Assembly: GCA_003342895.1 (NCBI GenBank)
Contig: PTFA01000111.1
Span: forward strand, 62,001 to 126,000
Source of the DNA: Casuarius casuarius
Lineage: Eukaryota > Chordata > Aves > Casuariiformes > Casuariidae
DNA length: 64,000 bases
Reading direction: 5' to 3'
Shown: piece by piece, positions 15,201 through 27,668 of the stretch
How the letters are laid out: every line of letters starts with the position of its first letter
How positions within the stretch are numbered: the first letter of the stretch is position 1
Translations under genes and position numbers: made by a program
The notes under the pieces: generated by a model
What the model saw: only the letters and a program-made list of their open reading frames with translations
What the model was told of the DNA's origin: nothing
Databases searched by the model: none

Positions 15201-15296
15201 ACGTGACAATGAGTGTGTGTGTGTGTGTGTGTGTGCGTATACACATACACACATATACATACACACACACACACACATACATACTCACTGTCATGT
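15201..15296. repeat. TG/CA microsatellite arranged as an inverted repeat
   Basis: A (TG)n tract (about 15212-15235) faces a (CA)n tract (about 15260-15278). The non-repetitive ends also pair: acgtgacaatgagt on the left against the reverse complement of actcactgtcatgt on the right (12 of 14 matches). Alternating purine-pyrimidine DNA of this kind can adopt Z-form, and the arms can form a hairpin. Open frames on both strands here are only translated microsatellite. Confidence 0.85.
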
Positions 15297-18200
15297 AATA
15301 AGATGCCTAAGTAGTGATATTGGTGCTCACAAGTTCAAGGAAATATCCATATTCAGGGAAGCACTTACCTCTAAAAGGCTGTTTTCCAGAACCAAGCCAA
15401 GGGCAGTTCAGAAGAGCAAATCTGCAGCTGCAATCATGCAAGCTCATTTTGAAAGTATAAGCCAGCTAATAAAAAATGGAAATTGTATACATACTTCTCT
15501 ACAAAACTTATCAACAATACCTTCTCATCTCAAATGACATGTTCTAGTTACATACTTACAAACATACACACTTTTTTTCATTATATATATATGTATATGT
15601 GAGAGAAAACTTCAGAAAAAATCCTGTTATTAATTATATGTATATTACCTTTATGAAGCTTACAGGTTGCATGGATGACATCAGAATTTGGCCTTAGAAG
15701 ATAAAATTATTTTTTATTTCCATAAAAATGTAAATGAAAAATATGTTTTTCATTATATATTTGGGATATAACATACTGCAGGGAATAATTTTGAAATTTC
15801 TTTTAAACTTCTTTGGCATTTAAACTTGGTTGGCATAAATTTTGAATTTCACAGAGCAGTAACTTCTTAAATAGGTAATGAGAAATGTTATGTTAGCTCT
15901 GTAAACAAACTAAATAAGCCACAATTAGATTTAAATTCCTCTCACACCCATGGGATTATAAAATAACACATGGAAGACCTAAACTGAATGAGTGAAAATA
16001 AATAATCTAATAATGTCTTGGTTAACTTGCTAACAACTTTGACTATTCAGAGGAATAAATTAATGTGCCATACTTAAACTAGGTTAATGTTTGACACAGT
16101 AATATTCTGAAACTAACTGATTGATTTACCAATGATTTACAGCCTTTGTCTTGCTTTACTCCTCTGCTGGGCTGGTAAAAAAGATAATTTAGTAGGTTTC
16201 TTAGAAAGCCAGCTCAGAAGAGCTTATAAAGAATGGCTTAAAGAGTTTCCTTTATACATATATATGTACCTACATAAGAAATTACATAAATAGTATTTAT
16301 AAAAAGTAGTCTGCAATTGAATGAAAGATGCTTAGCTTGCTTAAGTTTTTGTCTGGACCCATCACAAAGTCTTATGCTAATAATGATCTAAAATAAAACT
16401 CGACTGAAAAATATCTCTACTAATAACAGCATGATCTGGATCAAGCATTCAGTCTTCATGGAGAGAAATACAGAGGTGAATACTGAAGATCCTTGTTGTT
16501 AACGGCAACACTAGCACCAAAAAAACAAGCTTTTATCTCACTCTTTCAACAGCAGCTGTCAGTTTGACTCCAGGAAAAATTCACAATTCCTGAATTTTCT
16601 TTTGACTACCTTCTCATGAAGATGCATCAGTTCATTTCTCAAATTTTCAAATCTTCACTGTGGCTCATTACTTTAGTGTTAGCTGTCAGTTTTGTGTTTG
16701 AGACTTTTCGCATATTTTAAAATGCAGATTTTACTCTTGTGTTCAGAAATCTTGTTTAATGAAGTCTTGAAATCTGATGCTCTTTTCCTAACATAGTATT
16801 TGTAGCTACATTAATGCTGGAAATTGAGATAAAATTATAAGTTAAAATATTCCAGACTTACAAAATAGTCTTAATGAAAATTCTGAAAGAAATTATATGA
16901 ACTCTGAAATTAATTTTGCAGAAGGAATATGATGTGACAATCAGTCAGATAGTCTTGTTTCATGTATAGTCATCCTAGAATGAATTAAGAACATTTACTA
17001 CAAAGTCAAACTTAAACATAAGAAATACATGATGAAACTAGCAATTTTAAGTAATTTTTTTCAAGATTATTCTTTATACTTCATTTTGACCTTGAATCCT
17101 TACAGCATTAGAGACATTATTATAACATTATATAAAGAAGTGTGCGTGTGCACGTGTTTGTGTGCATGTGTGTAAATAAGAATGCATATGATATCATATA
17201 CATATAACACATCATGCCTTTATTATGCATACGGTTTGTATTAAGTATGTGCTATTCTACATCTGTAGATAGAGTTAGAGATATGAGTGTGCACTGATTA
17301 TATATATACATATACGTATAAAAGAAATTGAAATCAAATCAGTGGATTTCATACCTTACTTTATCTCTATTGTGTATATTTTTGGTATTTATATTGTAAG
17401 ACTACTGTTTCTTACATGTCTGGGTAGTCTTAAAACATTTTAGAAGAACTACTTTTAACCTCTCTTTGTAAAAAACATTTTTTCTTCATATAGACCTATA
17501 TACACAAAAATACAGACTGCAGGATGAAAGAAAAGAACAAAATGTCAACAGACAAAAAAACCCTGAGAAATCATCAGCAATGAGGTTTTGAAAGTGCTAA
17601 AAAAACCCAGAAAGTAACTTGCTATCCTTTTTCTCAAAAGCTAGAAATAGTTTCCTGATACTCCTGAATTCCAGTATTCAAACCCTGAAGTGAAAAGGAC
17701 CTAAGATGAAAACGGTGGTCTGATGCTACTATGTTGACTATTTTACATCTCAGAGCAGGATAATAAAAGAAATGGAACTCAATGCTGAGTTGCTAGAAGC
17801 TGTTCAGTGGTTTGGTGTGTGGACAGTCATTATCAGGAAGTTTCAGAAAAGTGTTGATCAAGAAAACAGTGAAGAAGTACAGTAACACATCTTTCCATAA
17901 TATGCATATGTTACATTTTATCCTTACTGAGTTTTACGTATACCAAATGTTTGAAGATCTTGGGGACCATATAAGTTACAGAGCTAAGAATATTGAGTAC
18001 ATATTTAGCTGCATAGTAGAACGTGTTTGAAATCTTTAAGGTTCCTGGCTTTAATATAAGTCCAGCTCTAATATAAGTCTTACAGTCAGAATCCACGCAC
18101 ATCTTCAGAATAATGAGGCCAGAGCAACCCTTTAATTTAGGAGTTGACTCAGAACTGATGTTGTCCAGGCAAATAAAATTTTTATCTGAAAAAAAGGAAA

Positions 18201-19899
18201 AAAATATGGATAGAGTGAAGTCCCAAAGCAGTGGGAGAAGGAGACCAATTTCAAGACTCTTGATCTGTATTCTATAACACATGTATTAATGCATTATTCT
18301 CCTGAGTCCAAGTATGTTCCTGCTATCAGATTAGCAGATAGGTGTGTGTGGTTAAGCAGATTGTAAAATACTTAATCTGAGAGAGAATTATTATGAAGGA
18401 CTGAAATGGAGGCTATGGTCAGATACTACAATAAATCCAGATTTATTGGACCATGTCAAAATTGCTGAGGCCACATAAGAAAAGTAGCCACTTGTGTCAA
18501 ATTTATTTAGGAAAATATGTGATGTTAACTTTGAGTGGACAGATTTTTTTAAAATTGTCTATTGCCTGACAGTACATACTGCAGCCAGTGGGCTGTTTTG
18601 GGTTTTTTTTTTCCTATTTTCTTCTTGCTCCCCTTCCATTTTCTAAGCCCAGAAGCTGTAAGCAGGGTCTGACCCATGCCATGCCCCTCTCTGCCAGGAC
18701 ACTTCCCAGGGTCAGGCCCTTCTTCACCGGCTGTCACATTCTCTGAGCAAGAACCATGACTCAGAACAACCTTTTAGTCTTGGTACTCAGTCAAATCACT
18801 CATCTGTCTTTTCAAGGACATTTAAGAAGTAACGCCTTTTATTTTTATTCCAGATCCTTTGTGTCTTGACCATCCTGACGCCAAAGAGCTGGAGTCACCC
18901 ACACCAAATGGCAACATTGCATTACAACCCACAATAAGCTTCAGCCAAAGGCAGGCTTCAGAATGACACCTCAGATGTGAGGCAGTTCTGACAGAGAATT
19001 AAGACACTAACTACTCAGATACTGATTGCACTCTACAGTTTCTCCATGTCATGTTCCCACATGGACCCTCACAGACATGCTGAAGCTGTTAGAAAAAGAG
19101 GGGGGGTCTCTGAGCAGTGAGCCTTCTTTGGTGACAAGTGAATTATTGCAGGGCATTCTTCCATCTATACTATCATGATGAGAGATTAGTAAATCTGGGA
19201 TGCAGTCAAAGGATTCATCTTGCAATAAAAGCAAGCTGGAAAGAAGCCTGAGGCTAGAAATTAATGCGAAGGGCTCTGAGATGTCTAAGAGAGGATGAGA
19301 TGTCAGAACTGTTAAGATGAACATAGTGGGAAAAGAAAACACTATAAAGTACTAGATAAAAGGGCTTCTGGTAATTAGGACATCTTTTATCTCAGGTGCT
19401 ACAAGAAGACTCCCACAAGGACAGAAGATATACTACTACTTCTCCAAATAAAAAGAAGTGCTTTTGTTAGCTGGGAATGGCACAGACCAGTGCTCTGTCA
19501 CCCACTGAAAGCATTTTGTGCGACAATGGTCATCAGCAGGATATTCAGGAACCACTTGGTCTCTCGAAGATTTGCCTAGCCATTTCACATCATAGGTCTT
19601 TGTTCTCAAAGTACAATATTTACATCAGCTGAAGCCTCCCAAATTAGATCAAGCGTCCCTCAGTATCCAGAACAAGCACATATAAAAGACATTACCATTA
19701 ACTAGTCCCAGTTTTAGGCCTATCATTGGTTCCTGCCCTTGAGCTAATGGTAGTCTCAAGCATATATCCCCTAGTTCCTGAAGCTAGAAAACAGAGCTAT
19801 ACGAACAATAATCTCGCAAGAGCTGGCCCATTCTACAGACAGTCCAGTAATCCTATCCCTTATATAATAGCTAGGTAAAGTGTTTTTATCCTTTTAACT

Positions 19900-19915
19900 G
19901 GGGGGGGGTGGGGGG
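19900..19915 (+). repeat. G-run with one interruption
   Basis: Nine G, a T, then six G in otherwise AT-rich DNA. A potential G-quadruplex on the + strand. Confidence 0.85.
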
Positions 19916-21200
19916 AAGAAAAAAACATTTGATTGGGGAGAGACTCTTCTATTTTCTTGCCAAAGTGGCAGCCACTGTATGTGAAGCCAGACTGCCATGT
20001 GCACACTACATACAATAGCTGAGATAAATATGTATTGGAGAAATTAAACTGGCAGAGGGGATTTGTGTTAAAATGGAGAGACTGTAAAGCAAAGGGGCAC
20101 ACTCTTGGAAGGGGTAATTAGAGCAACTGCCCAATGTAATGAGATGTCATTTACCATCATTTTGGAAGTAGTCTGCATGTGCACAGTCTACACTATAGAA
20201 GGAGCAGGAGCTCATGTAAGCAATGCGGATGCTAATTTCAGCAAGTGCAACATCTGTAACCAGTTCCCACTCTGCAAACAGGTGAGCTCTGCTTAAAGTT
20301 TTGTTTTGCCACATTTTATTTGCAATAAAGTTTTGCACTTCCATTTCATTTGCCTGACAACTTTACCTTCATATTTCTACAGGAACAGATCTGCTAGCTG
20401 GGCTGGGAAAATGAAAGGCTGTGGGATGCCAAGAAAAGGAGGCCTAATAGGAAGTCTGAAGGTAGACAGCAGAAAACAAAGGTAGGAACAAGAGACAGAG
20501 TCTATGAAAGATTATTTATTTCAATTAATCAGCACACATTTTCACAAAGGGCAACCACGCATTTTGCGAAAATTTTCACCAGAGCATCCCATGTGAGTTA
20601 CCTTCCTGGGTCACATGGTTACGGTAAATGAGAAAAAAATGTAGTAGACACTGCTCTTTGTGCCTCTTTGTCTTTTCTCCACTCCCCAAATTCAACTACC
20701 TGCTTTTTCATGGTCTAGCAAATACTGTGGAAGATACTCTGTTACCTAAATGTTATTTACTGACTCTACTGAGATTCATGCCTGATAAGGGCCCTATAAG
20801 CAGCTATTTCCTTTCAGAAACGGGCTGTGGAGAAGTGTGAAAACTTACTTTTTCTGAGAGGAATGTCCTTTCCTTCTCAAAATGGACCTCAGACAACAAG
20901 AGATGGCATGTAGATGGAGTAAGCCTAAGAAGGCAGGACTAGCCAAAACATTGTAGCGATGATGTAAGAAACCTCAGTGAGAACTGATGGAAAGAGAAGG
21001 TGATTTTATTTTATAACAGCACTGAAACAAAATTGATTTCATGCAATCAGTCACATTGCCATACCTCCATTCTCACAAGCACCCAGAAGTGGGTCTCTAG
21101 AAGCCTGCCCGTTCTGCTGGCACCAAGACGCTTGTGCCCAGGTAGCCTGTCCAGGATTCCCTGCGACTACAGGGAGGACAAGGGATGCCAGATTCCAAGT

Positions 21201-21260
21201 CCTCCTCCGTTCTGAGTTTTGCTTAGATTTGCCTCCTTTCTGAGTTTTGCTTAGATTTGC
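21201..21260. repeat. Tandem duplication, about 30-bp unit
   Basis: The unit cctcc…tctgagttttgcttag…atttgc occurs twice in succession (21201-21232 and 21232-21260), differing by a small indel near its start. It lies at the edge of a GC-richer patch. Confidence 0.9.
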
Positions 21261-24200
21261 AATCCTATGCTGCTTTTGGGTCTGCCTTTTTGAATCCTTA
21301 AAGAGCTGACTGTGACTGTGATTTTTTTTTGTATCTGCATCCTGCCCCACCTTGGGGAGTCCTTACTATTTACTCACTCTCCTTTTCTACTCATCTGGGT
21401 GTCTTATGGCTCCTACAATGTTCTCTATCTTCCTTTCATCATCTTTTAACGGCTTGAGTCTTTTTTTTATTCTTGGCATAGGCTATTCATTTGTTTTAGG
21501 CTGTCCCTTTTCTGAGGCTGTCCTTTGTTCTCAGAACCGGGCGTCCTGAGAAGTGGCTGGGATCTTGACAACCTACTAGTCCAGGTGCCATTGGGATCTG
21601 CCCTGCTTATAGCCTTTCTCCTGCTCTTTGTTCCTTCTAGTGCTTCCCTACCCAGACATTCCCTTCATTCTTTATTCAGATTGGTCTTAAGGTCTCTATG
21701 GAAATTCTATACATTATCTTTACAGTTAATGAAAAGATACTTGCACTGTTTTAAGAACCCTTTTAGTACTTTTTGGGCATACCCCCAGACACAGAAGTAG
21801 TGTAGAACAGAGATACTGCCTCTAGCTCTAAAAGTTTGCACGGTTACTAGCAGCAGATTAGCTGCTGTCTAGTATTTGCTATCTGACTCTGTTTTTCAAA
21901 TTTTCATCTGCCAACAATTAAAACAGCTGAAACACTAAGTGATGCTGAACTAAAACTGATGACTTGTATGCTTTTTTTAGCCCGAGTTCTTTGCTTCTGT
22001 TGTTACAATCAATAATAAGGGAGCTACAGTTTAAAACTATCTCAGGTATGTGATCCCCACTCTTTTGGCACAGTAGTGAATGCTCAATAAATTACTCTCA
22101 AACCCAAGTATTTGTGGAATGACATGGACAACAACTGAGAACAAATTTTGAAAAGTGGAAACATATAATATTTCTGAATTGTCTAACTTAGAAACAGTCT
22201 CTGTATTTATTTCAAATCTTATAACATTCCCCTTTGCACAAAATCTTCCATGAGAAGTAGTCAAAAGGAGCATTTAACTTAAAGATTTTGAAATGGAAGT
22301 CACCTTTACTATAACTTCATAATTTACCAGATCATAAGTGAAAAGATCTACAAGCTTAGCAAGTAGTAGCTATAGAGCTGTACAGTTGGGTTTCACTGTA
22401 AGAAATTGTACATCAAGTATAATTTATACATGTTGTTCAAAAATCTATATAAAGAGCCAGAGGTTATCTGGCAAAGCTTCTGATGAGCATGTTTTATGTT
22501 AAGAGCTGCCAGAGTAGCGACGATTAAATGCAGTAATTGACATGCTACATCCTTAGAACTTACAAAACAATGCTCTACTTCCAAATGTCTCTATATATGT
22601 TCTTGCCCCATTTCTTGAGTATTGACCATCAATCTCTGTAATTCATATCTAAATTAATCTGTAGTCCATACACTTCTGATTAAATGACTTACTTACATTT
22701 TCATCTCTCCCTTACCTACTCTTTCCCATTTTTTTAGACTTGGCTTCCTCACAGTTGTTTTTACAGAAAGCTCCATTCAAAATCTAATACAGAGACTGGC
22801 TGATTGTGAAGGCTGTGAGTACAGCTTTAAAGTATAAACACCTCATCACTTCAGTAATGTGGTCAGCCTTTGAAGCTTTATTAGGCCTGAGACACAAAGT
22901 CTGATCACTTTCATAGTTCTCCCACTTGGCAGCTATAGATTGTTAACAGATCATTGAAACAGTTACTTAAGGAACTTGTGTTTATAATGTTAAACACTTC
23001 TCAACAGCCTAGGACAGATAGATAGTATAATTATAAGATCAACAGAGCTCAGCTATTTTTTACTGAATACTTTTGTTTTCATCTTACAAGTTCTTCCTGC
23101 AACAATAACTTAGAGGAACATCACCTGATTTTTTAAATATTTAAATGAAAGAAAAAATATTGAAAAAAGTATTGAAAAAGTATTTGAATTACCAAAGGTT
23201 GAAATACTTGGGTTCTAGCAGACCGTAGCAAAACAGGTAGACAAAATGGAACAGCTCAGCCATATAATAACCACATATTAGCTATACATTAGGGTGGCTG
23301 ATACAGATAAGTATATATGAAAATAGTCTTTTAATGCTTCTTGGACAACTTTAACCTCCTCAACACTGAGAGAACGATGATTAAAAAGAGGAAAATAGGT
23401 TTAATACTAAAGAAAGAAGGCAATTATTAAATGATAACTACAAAAAGGTATAGGAGTAGAAATTTTTCAACCACTTTCTCCTCCATCACTATAGTTTAGG
23501 AATCAAAAAACAAAATCTCAGTTGGTGTCATTTATCATACTTGCACTGCAGCCAATGGAGTTATGCCCACTGGCACCAGCATCTGGATCCCTATTGTATA
23601 ATTCTCATTCCATTTCTCTCCACCCTCACACCCCAACTGTCACAGTCTTTAAATGTTCCTATTCACAAAAAACAGCAATGGAAAACTTCCACTGACTGAT
23701 CTTATACATACTGGACTGAATTCCTCAGAAATCAGCACCTGAACATCTTTTGCTCCCCAAACGGAGCAAAAGGATGATAAGCAACGAGGATATATCTCCT
23801 TAATGTTCTGGAACACCGATTTCAGGCACCTCTTCATTCTCCTGAAATGACTGAGCCTTCTTCTCCTGGGAACATTGATAACCTTAAAGGGTATCTATTG
23901 CCTGTCATTAACAGAATGAACATTCAAGATCAGAAGCTAGATTAAAGCTTCTATATGGAACCGTCCAACGGTAGGAAATCACATGACACTAATGAAAGAA
24001 AAGTTAATGTGAAAGCTTTTTCTGCCATAAGAGTATTTCACACAATGCTTTTTTTGCAGATTCAAAGCTTCAGTATTCTTTTGTTAACGACAAGCAATAC
24101 ATTATAAACCTGCCAGTATTCTCAAACAGACGGGGTCTTTCATTTCTCGACTTCCTTTCTGAAAGAAGTTTTTCACAAACACACAAGCTTGTGTTTTCCC

Positions 24201-25055
24201 ATATTGAGAAGACAGGTGCAACTAGATACTGCAAGACTTCAGGAAGCAGCACCAAAAAATATGTTTTCTTTTTTTTTTGTCTAGTTCTCTTATTTAATCC
24301 AATACACAGAATTGTCTTTCAAAAATACATCAAACTCCAGTTGCCAAAACAAGCCTATGTGTGAAAATATATCTGCCAGTAATAGTGTTAGACAGGGGAG
24401 ACACCACAAGAGCCATAAGGGGCAAATTAAGTTTATACATAGCATAATAACTAGATTAAATAAATATAGCAATTGTTAATGTCCAAAGCCTCTACAAGTG
24501 GAAGTGGAGAAATAATAAGGCTCAGGTCTATATATCAGGGTCAATGACCCAAAACAAGTGCTTTTTGCCTTACTACAGTTTCATTGCATGGATATCACGA
24601 TCTATAATTAATGCTGCAGAAGAGAAAATAAGCAATGAAGTGGAGATGAATAACTGAACCTACAATAATTTGCAGGCAGTATAAATACTTGGTAAAAAAT
24701 ATAGATCTCAAAATGAATTCAGTATAGACAGTGGAAATAGTATACCTCTATAGAGTTCATGTAAAAAGGGTCTTGTTATTCTTTCAAACTGTTAGATTTA
24801 AACATTCCCAAGACATTAATATCTCTATACAAAGTTTATTGAAAGTGTAGCATGGCTAATTCCCCCTGTCATAATAATCGCTATTAGTAAGACAAGTGAA
24901 AAATTGAAAAGCAAGCAAATTATTTTCTTTAATGTTTTACTCATGCTAGTAGGCTGCTGAGTATCATTTCTTTCAGCCTGTAAGCTATCTGGCTAGTCTT
25001 GTCAATGCTTTTCTAGACCGTACCTAGGACTGCATCTGATTCTTTTTTTAGCTTT

Positions 25056-25108
25056 ATTTTTCTTATTTTATTTTAATTTATTTTATTTATTTTATTTTAT
25101 TTTATTAT
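25056..25108. repeat. (TTTTA)n-type microsatellite
   Basis: An imperfect TTTTA/TTTA tandem tract preceded by T-rich sequence. Simple repeat with no coding potential. Confidence 0.85.
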
Positions 25109-27592
25109 CTAATAACTTTATTACTAATTTTGAGTCAATGCCCTAATTTCTTCCTTTTCTTGGGAGGGAGGAGGGATGTTCAATGTTACTTAAGAAAACA
25201 GCTAACATTTAGGAACATGATTTGCCTTAAGTAAGTATGCTCTACCTTATATAATCAACACGTTAGATATGATAAAATTTATCCTAATCTTGATGTCATA
25301 TAATTCTGTTTTGAATGGCAAGTCAATACTCAGTATTGAATGCACTGTACTGCTCAACAGTACTCAGAGAAATCTTCTAGGCCAAATATTGTGCGAAGGT
25401 AACAGCATCCAAATTCCCATGGATACTCACAACGCATGAAGGCCCAAAGGTCAACAGGTCATGAGAAATCAGAGTTACCAAGCTGAAGAGTACGGCTGCT
25501 AGGTTTGTGAGCAAGTTCCCAAGAAAAGCTGCGGTGCATGAGTGGCTGGAGGTCACCAGGGCATGAGAATTTGGGGGGTTCCTGCGCAGTGAAGTCCACT
25601 CCAGAGTCCACCCACTCTACTCTAACCAGGACTCACCTAACCACATACTACAATTGGATTAGCTCTTCGGCAATGTTAGGATGTCAGCAAAGACTCAACA
25701 TATCAGTGTTGCCTAGAAATATATGTATATATGTATATCACAAGACCACACTTCTATAAAGTGGACAAAAATTTTCACAATATATATAAAACATTTTTCA
25801 GAACAAATACATGTAATATAAGTTTCATGACATATGAACCCTGAAACATCACATAGCATAACCCAAACATGTCACATCTTCACAAGAAAAAGCAAACGAG
25901 CAAAACCAAAAACCTCTTATAAAGCAGATCCCCAGAGTTTTTAAAATTATTTAACTCAGGATCTGCTTCAATATTTGCTTGTATAGCAAATACATCTGAA
26001 ATATCTGAAAATATTAACAAGAGTTAAAGACTAATTTGAAAATTTCAGAGAAGAATTAGAGTTAGATAGTTGAAGTTCCCTCAAATATAACCAAGGGGTA
26101 AGTAAATATTATCTTTATTAATCATTATCCTTAGTTTCAGGACGAAAAGACACAATACTTGGCAGGAACCACTACCTAAACTATAGACATATGAGCAAGA
26201 AAGCAAGAAAATAAATCTTTCTGAGGCATTAAATACCCATGTGTCAGATGAATGTGCTGTGAGATGTACAGGTGTACAACTAACTTGGATGCCATCAAAA
26301 ATGAAAGAAAAATTAGAAATATGAGAACGTACAAAGGCAGAAGCTCTTTGGAAATTATGAGAATGATGCCAAGGAAGCAAACTATTCTTTTAATAAACGA
26401 GAGTTGATTTTTTTGTTGATAGAGAATGCAGTAGAGGCCATGTGTGTCTGCAAACAGAGCTCATAAAGAAGGGGTCTGCTTACACATGAAAAACCCCCCA
26501 GGATTACTTAATTACTGTGTTTGGTTCTGGTTTGGTGGTGGGGTGGAGGGTATTCAGAAAAACGCAAGGAACATAATATCTTGTTCAGTGAGATATCCTT
26601 AAACAAAACATAATCAAACAACATTTTTGCTTAATTTCCCTCAAGGATCTTTCTCAAACAGGGAAATAGAGAAGGTAAGAAATTTACTTTATATGTTGGA
26701 AAAGAAATGGAATTGCATGATTATTACAAGAACTTTTTTCACTATCATATTTTGAAAAAGTAGAACATGACATATCCTCATACTTTTTAAAGACATAAGA
26801 ATCCATCTCAAAGGATGACAATTAAAAACAGGACAGAGGAAATACATAGCAGAACAAGAAATATTTCACTTTTTGACTTTGGATCTGAATTATTAGTATT
26901 TTACTTTAGTAAGCATTCTTATTAATATGTCTGCTAAAATTCTTTGTATGAAAGAATTTGGGGAAAAAAATAAAAAGGTTTAAAGTGAAAAATTAATACT
27001 TCCCTTTTATATTCCATAGGCAAACATTTCCAAGCTCAAATGACATGCTTTTCACTAAAATAAAGCCAAAACATTTTTGTTTTGGATCAATTAAAATATA
27101 TACTTTTTTTGTCTCTCGTAGTGTCTGGATATCTGCCATATCACATTAAAAAAATTTCATGGACTTCTGGTTTCAGGATTGTAGTCCAGTCAAGTTTACA
27201 AAGTAGAAGCAAACTGGTCCTATTATAGTTATCAAACACTAGGATTAAGTATCTTGTCTGATACATTAAAGAAATGAGAAGAGAGAATAAGATTGAAGGA
27301 TCAAACTAGCCTTGGCAGACGAAAGAAGAGGACAGAAAGGCATGATGACAGAATTAAAAATAACAAGTAGTTTGAAAATTCATCTGGATTTTTGATTAAT
27401 TAAACACTGAACATCCAAGTCTTCATCTCCATTCCTTATTAATAAATCCATCAAAAACTGTACCTTCCTCAGAGACAGATGTAGAAGACTGACTTCTCTG
27501 CAACCACACTTATTTGCCAGGGCATGCCACAGAATTTCCTGGATCACAAGACCTGGTTCTCAGCTCATGTGTAAGTAACAGCATGTGGCATG

Positions 27593-27668
27593 GAAGCCTT
27601 GTTTTCCATTCTAAGAAAACCAGAGCATGTGAAGCCTTTTTTTCCATTCTAAGAAAACCAGAGCATGT
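27593..27668. repeat. Tandem duplication, 38-bp unit
   Basis: Two directly adjacent 38-bp copies (27593-27630, 27631-27668) that begin gaagcc and end cagagcatgt differ at one position (G against T in a T run). The near-identity indicates a young duplication. Confidence 0.95.

Larger units (their letters stand above)
10986..21060. other. Intergenic, no gene recognised
   Basis: AT-rich sequence with the TG/CA hairpin (15201-15296), scattered TATATG/CATATA microsatellites (about 15580-15600, 16255-16270, 17300-17325) and an alternating purine-pyrimidine GTGCG/GTGCAC stretch at about 17141-17172. No exon, RNA gene or mobile element could be supported. Confidence 0.7.

Noticed and set aside
15092..15278. 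Open frames on both strands rich in Cys/Val/Tyr and Thr/His
   Set aside because: They are translations of the TG/CA microsatellite.
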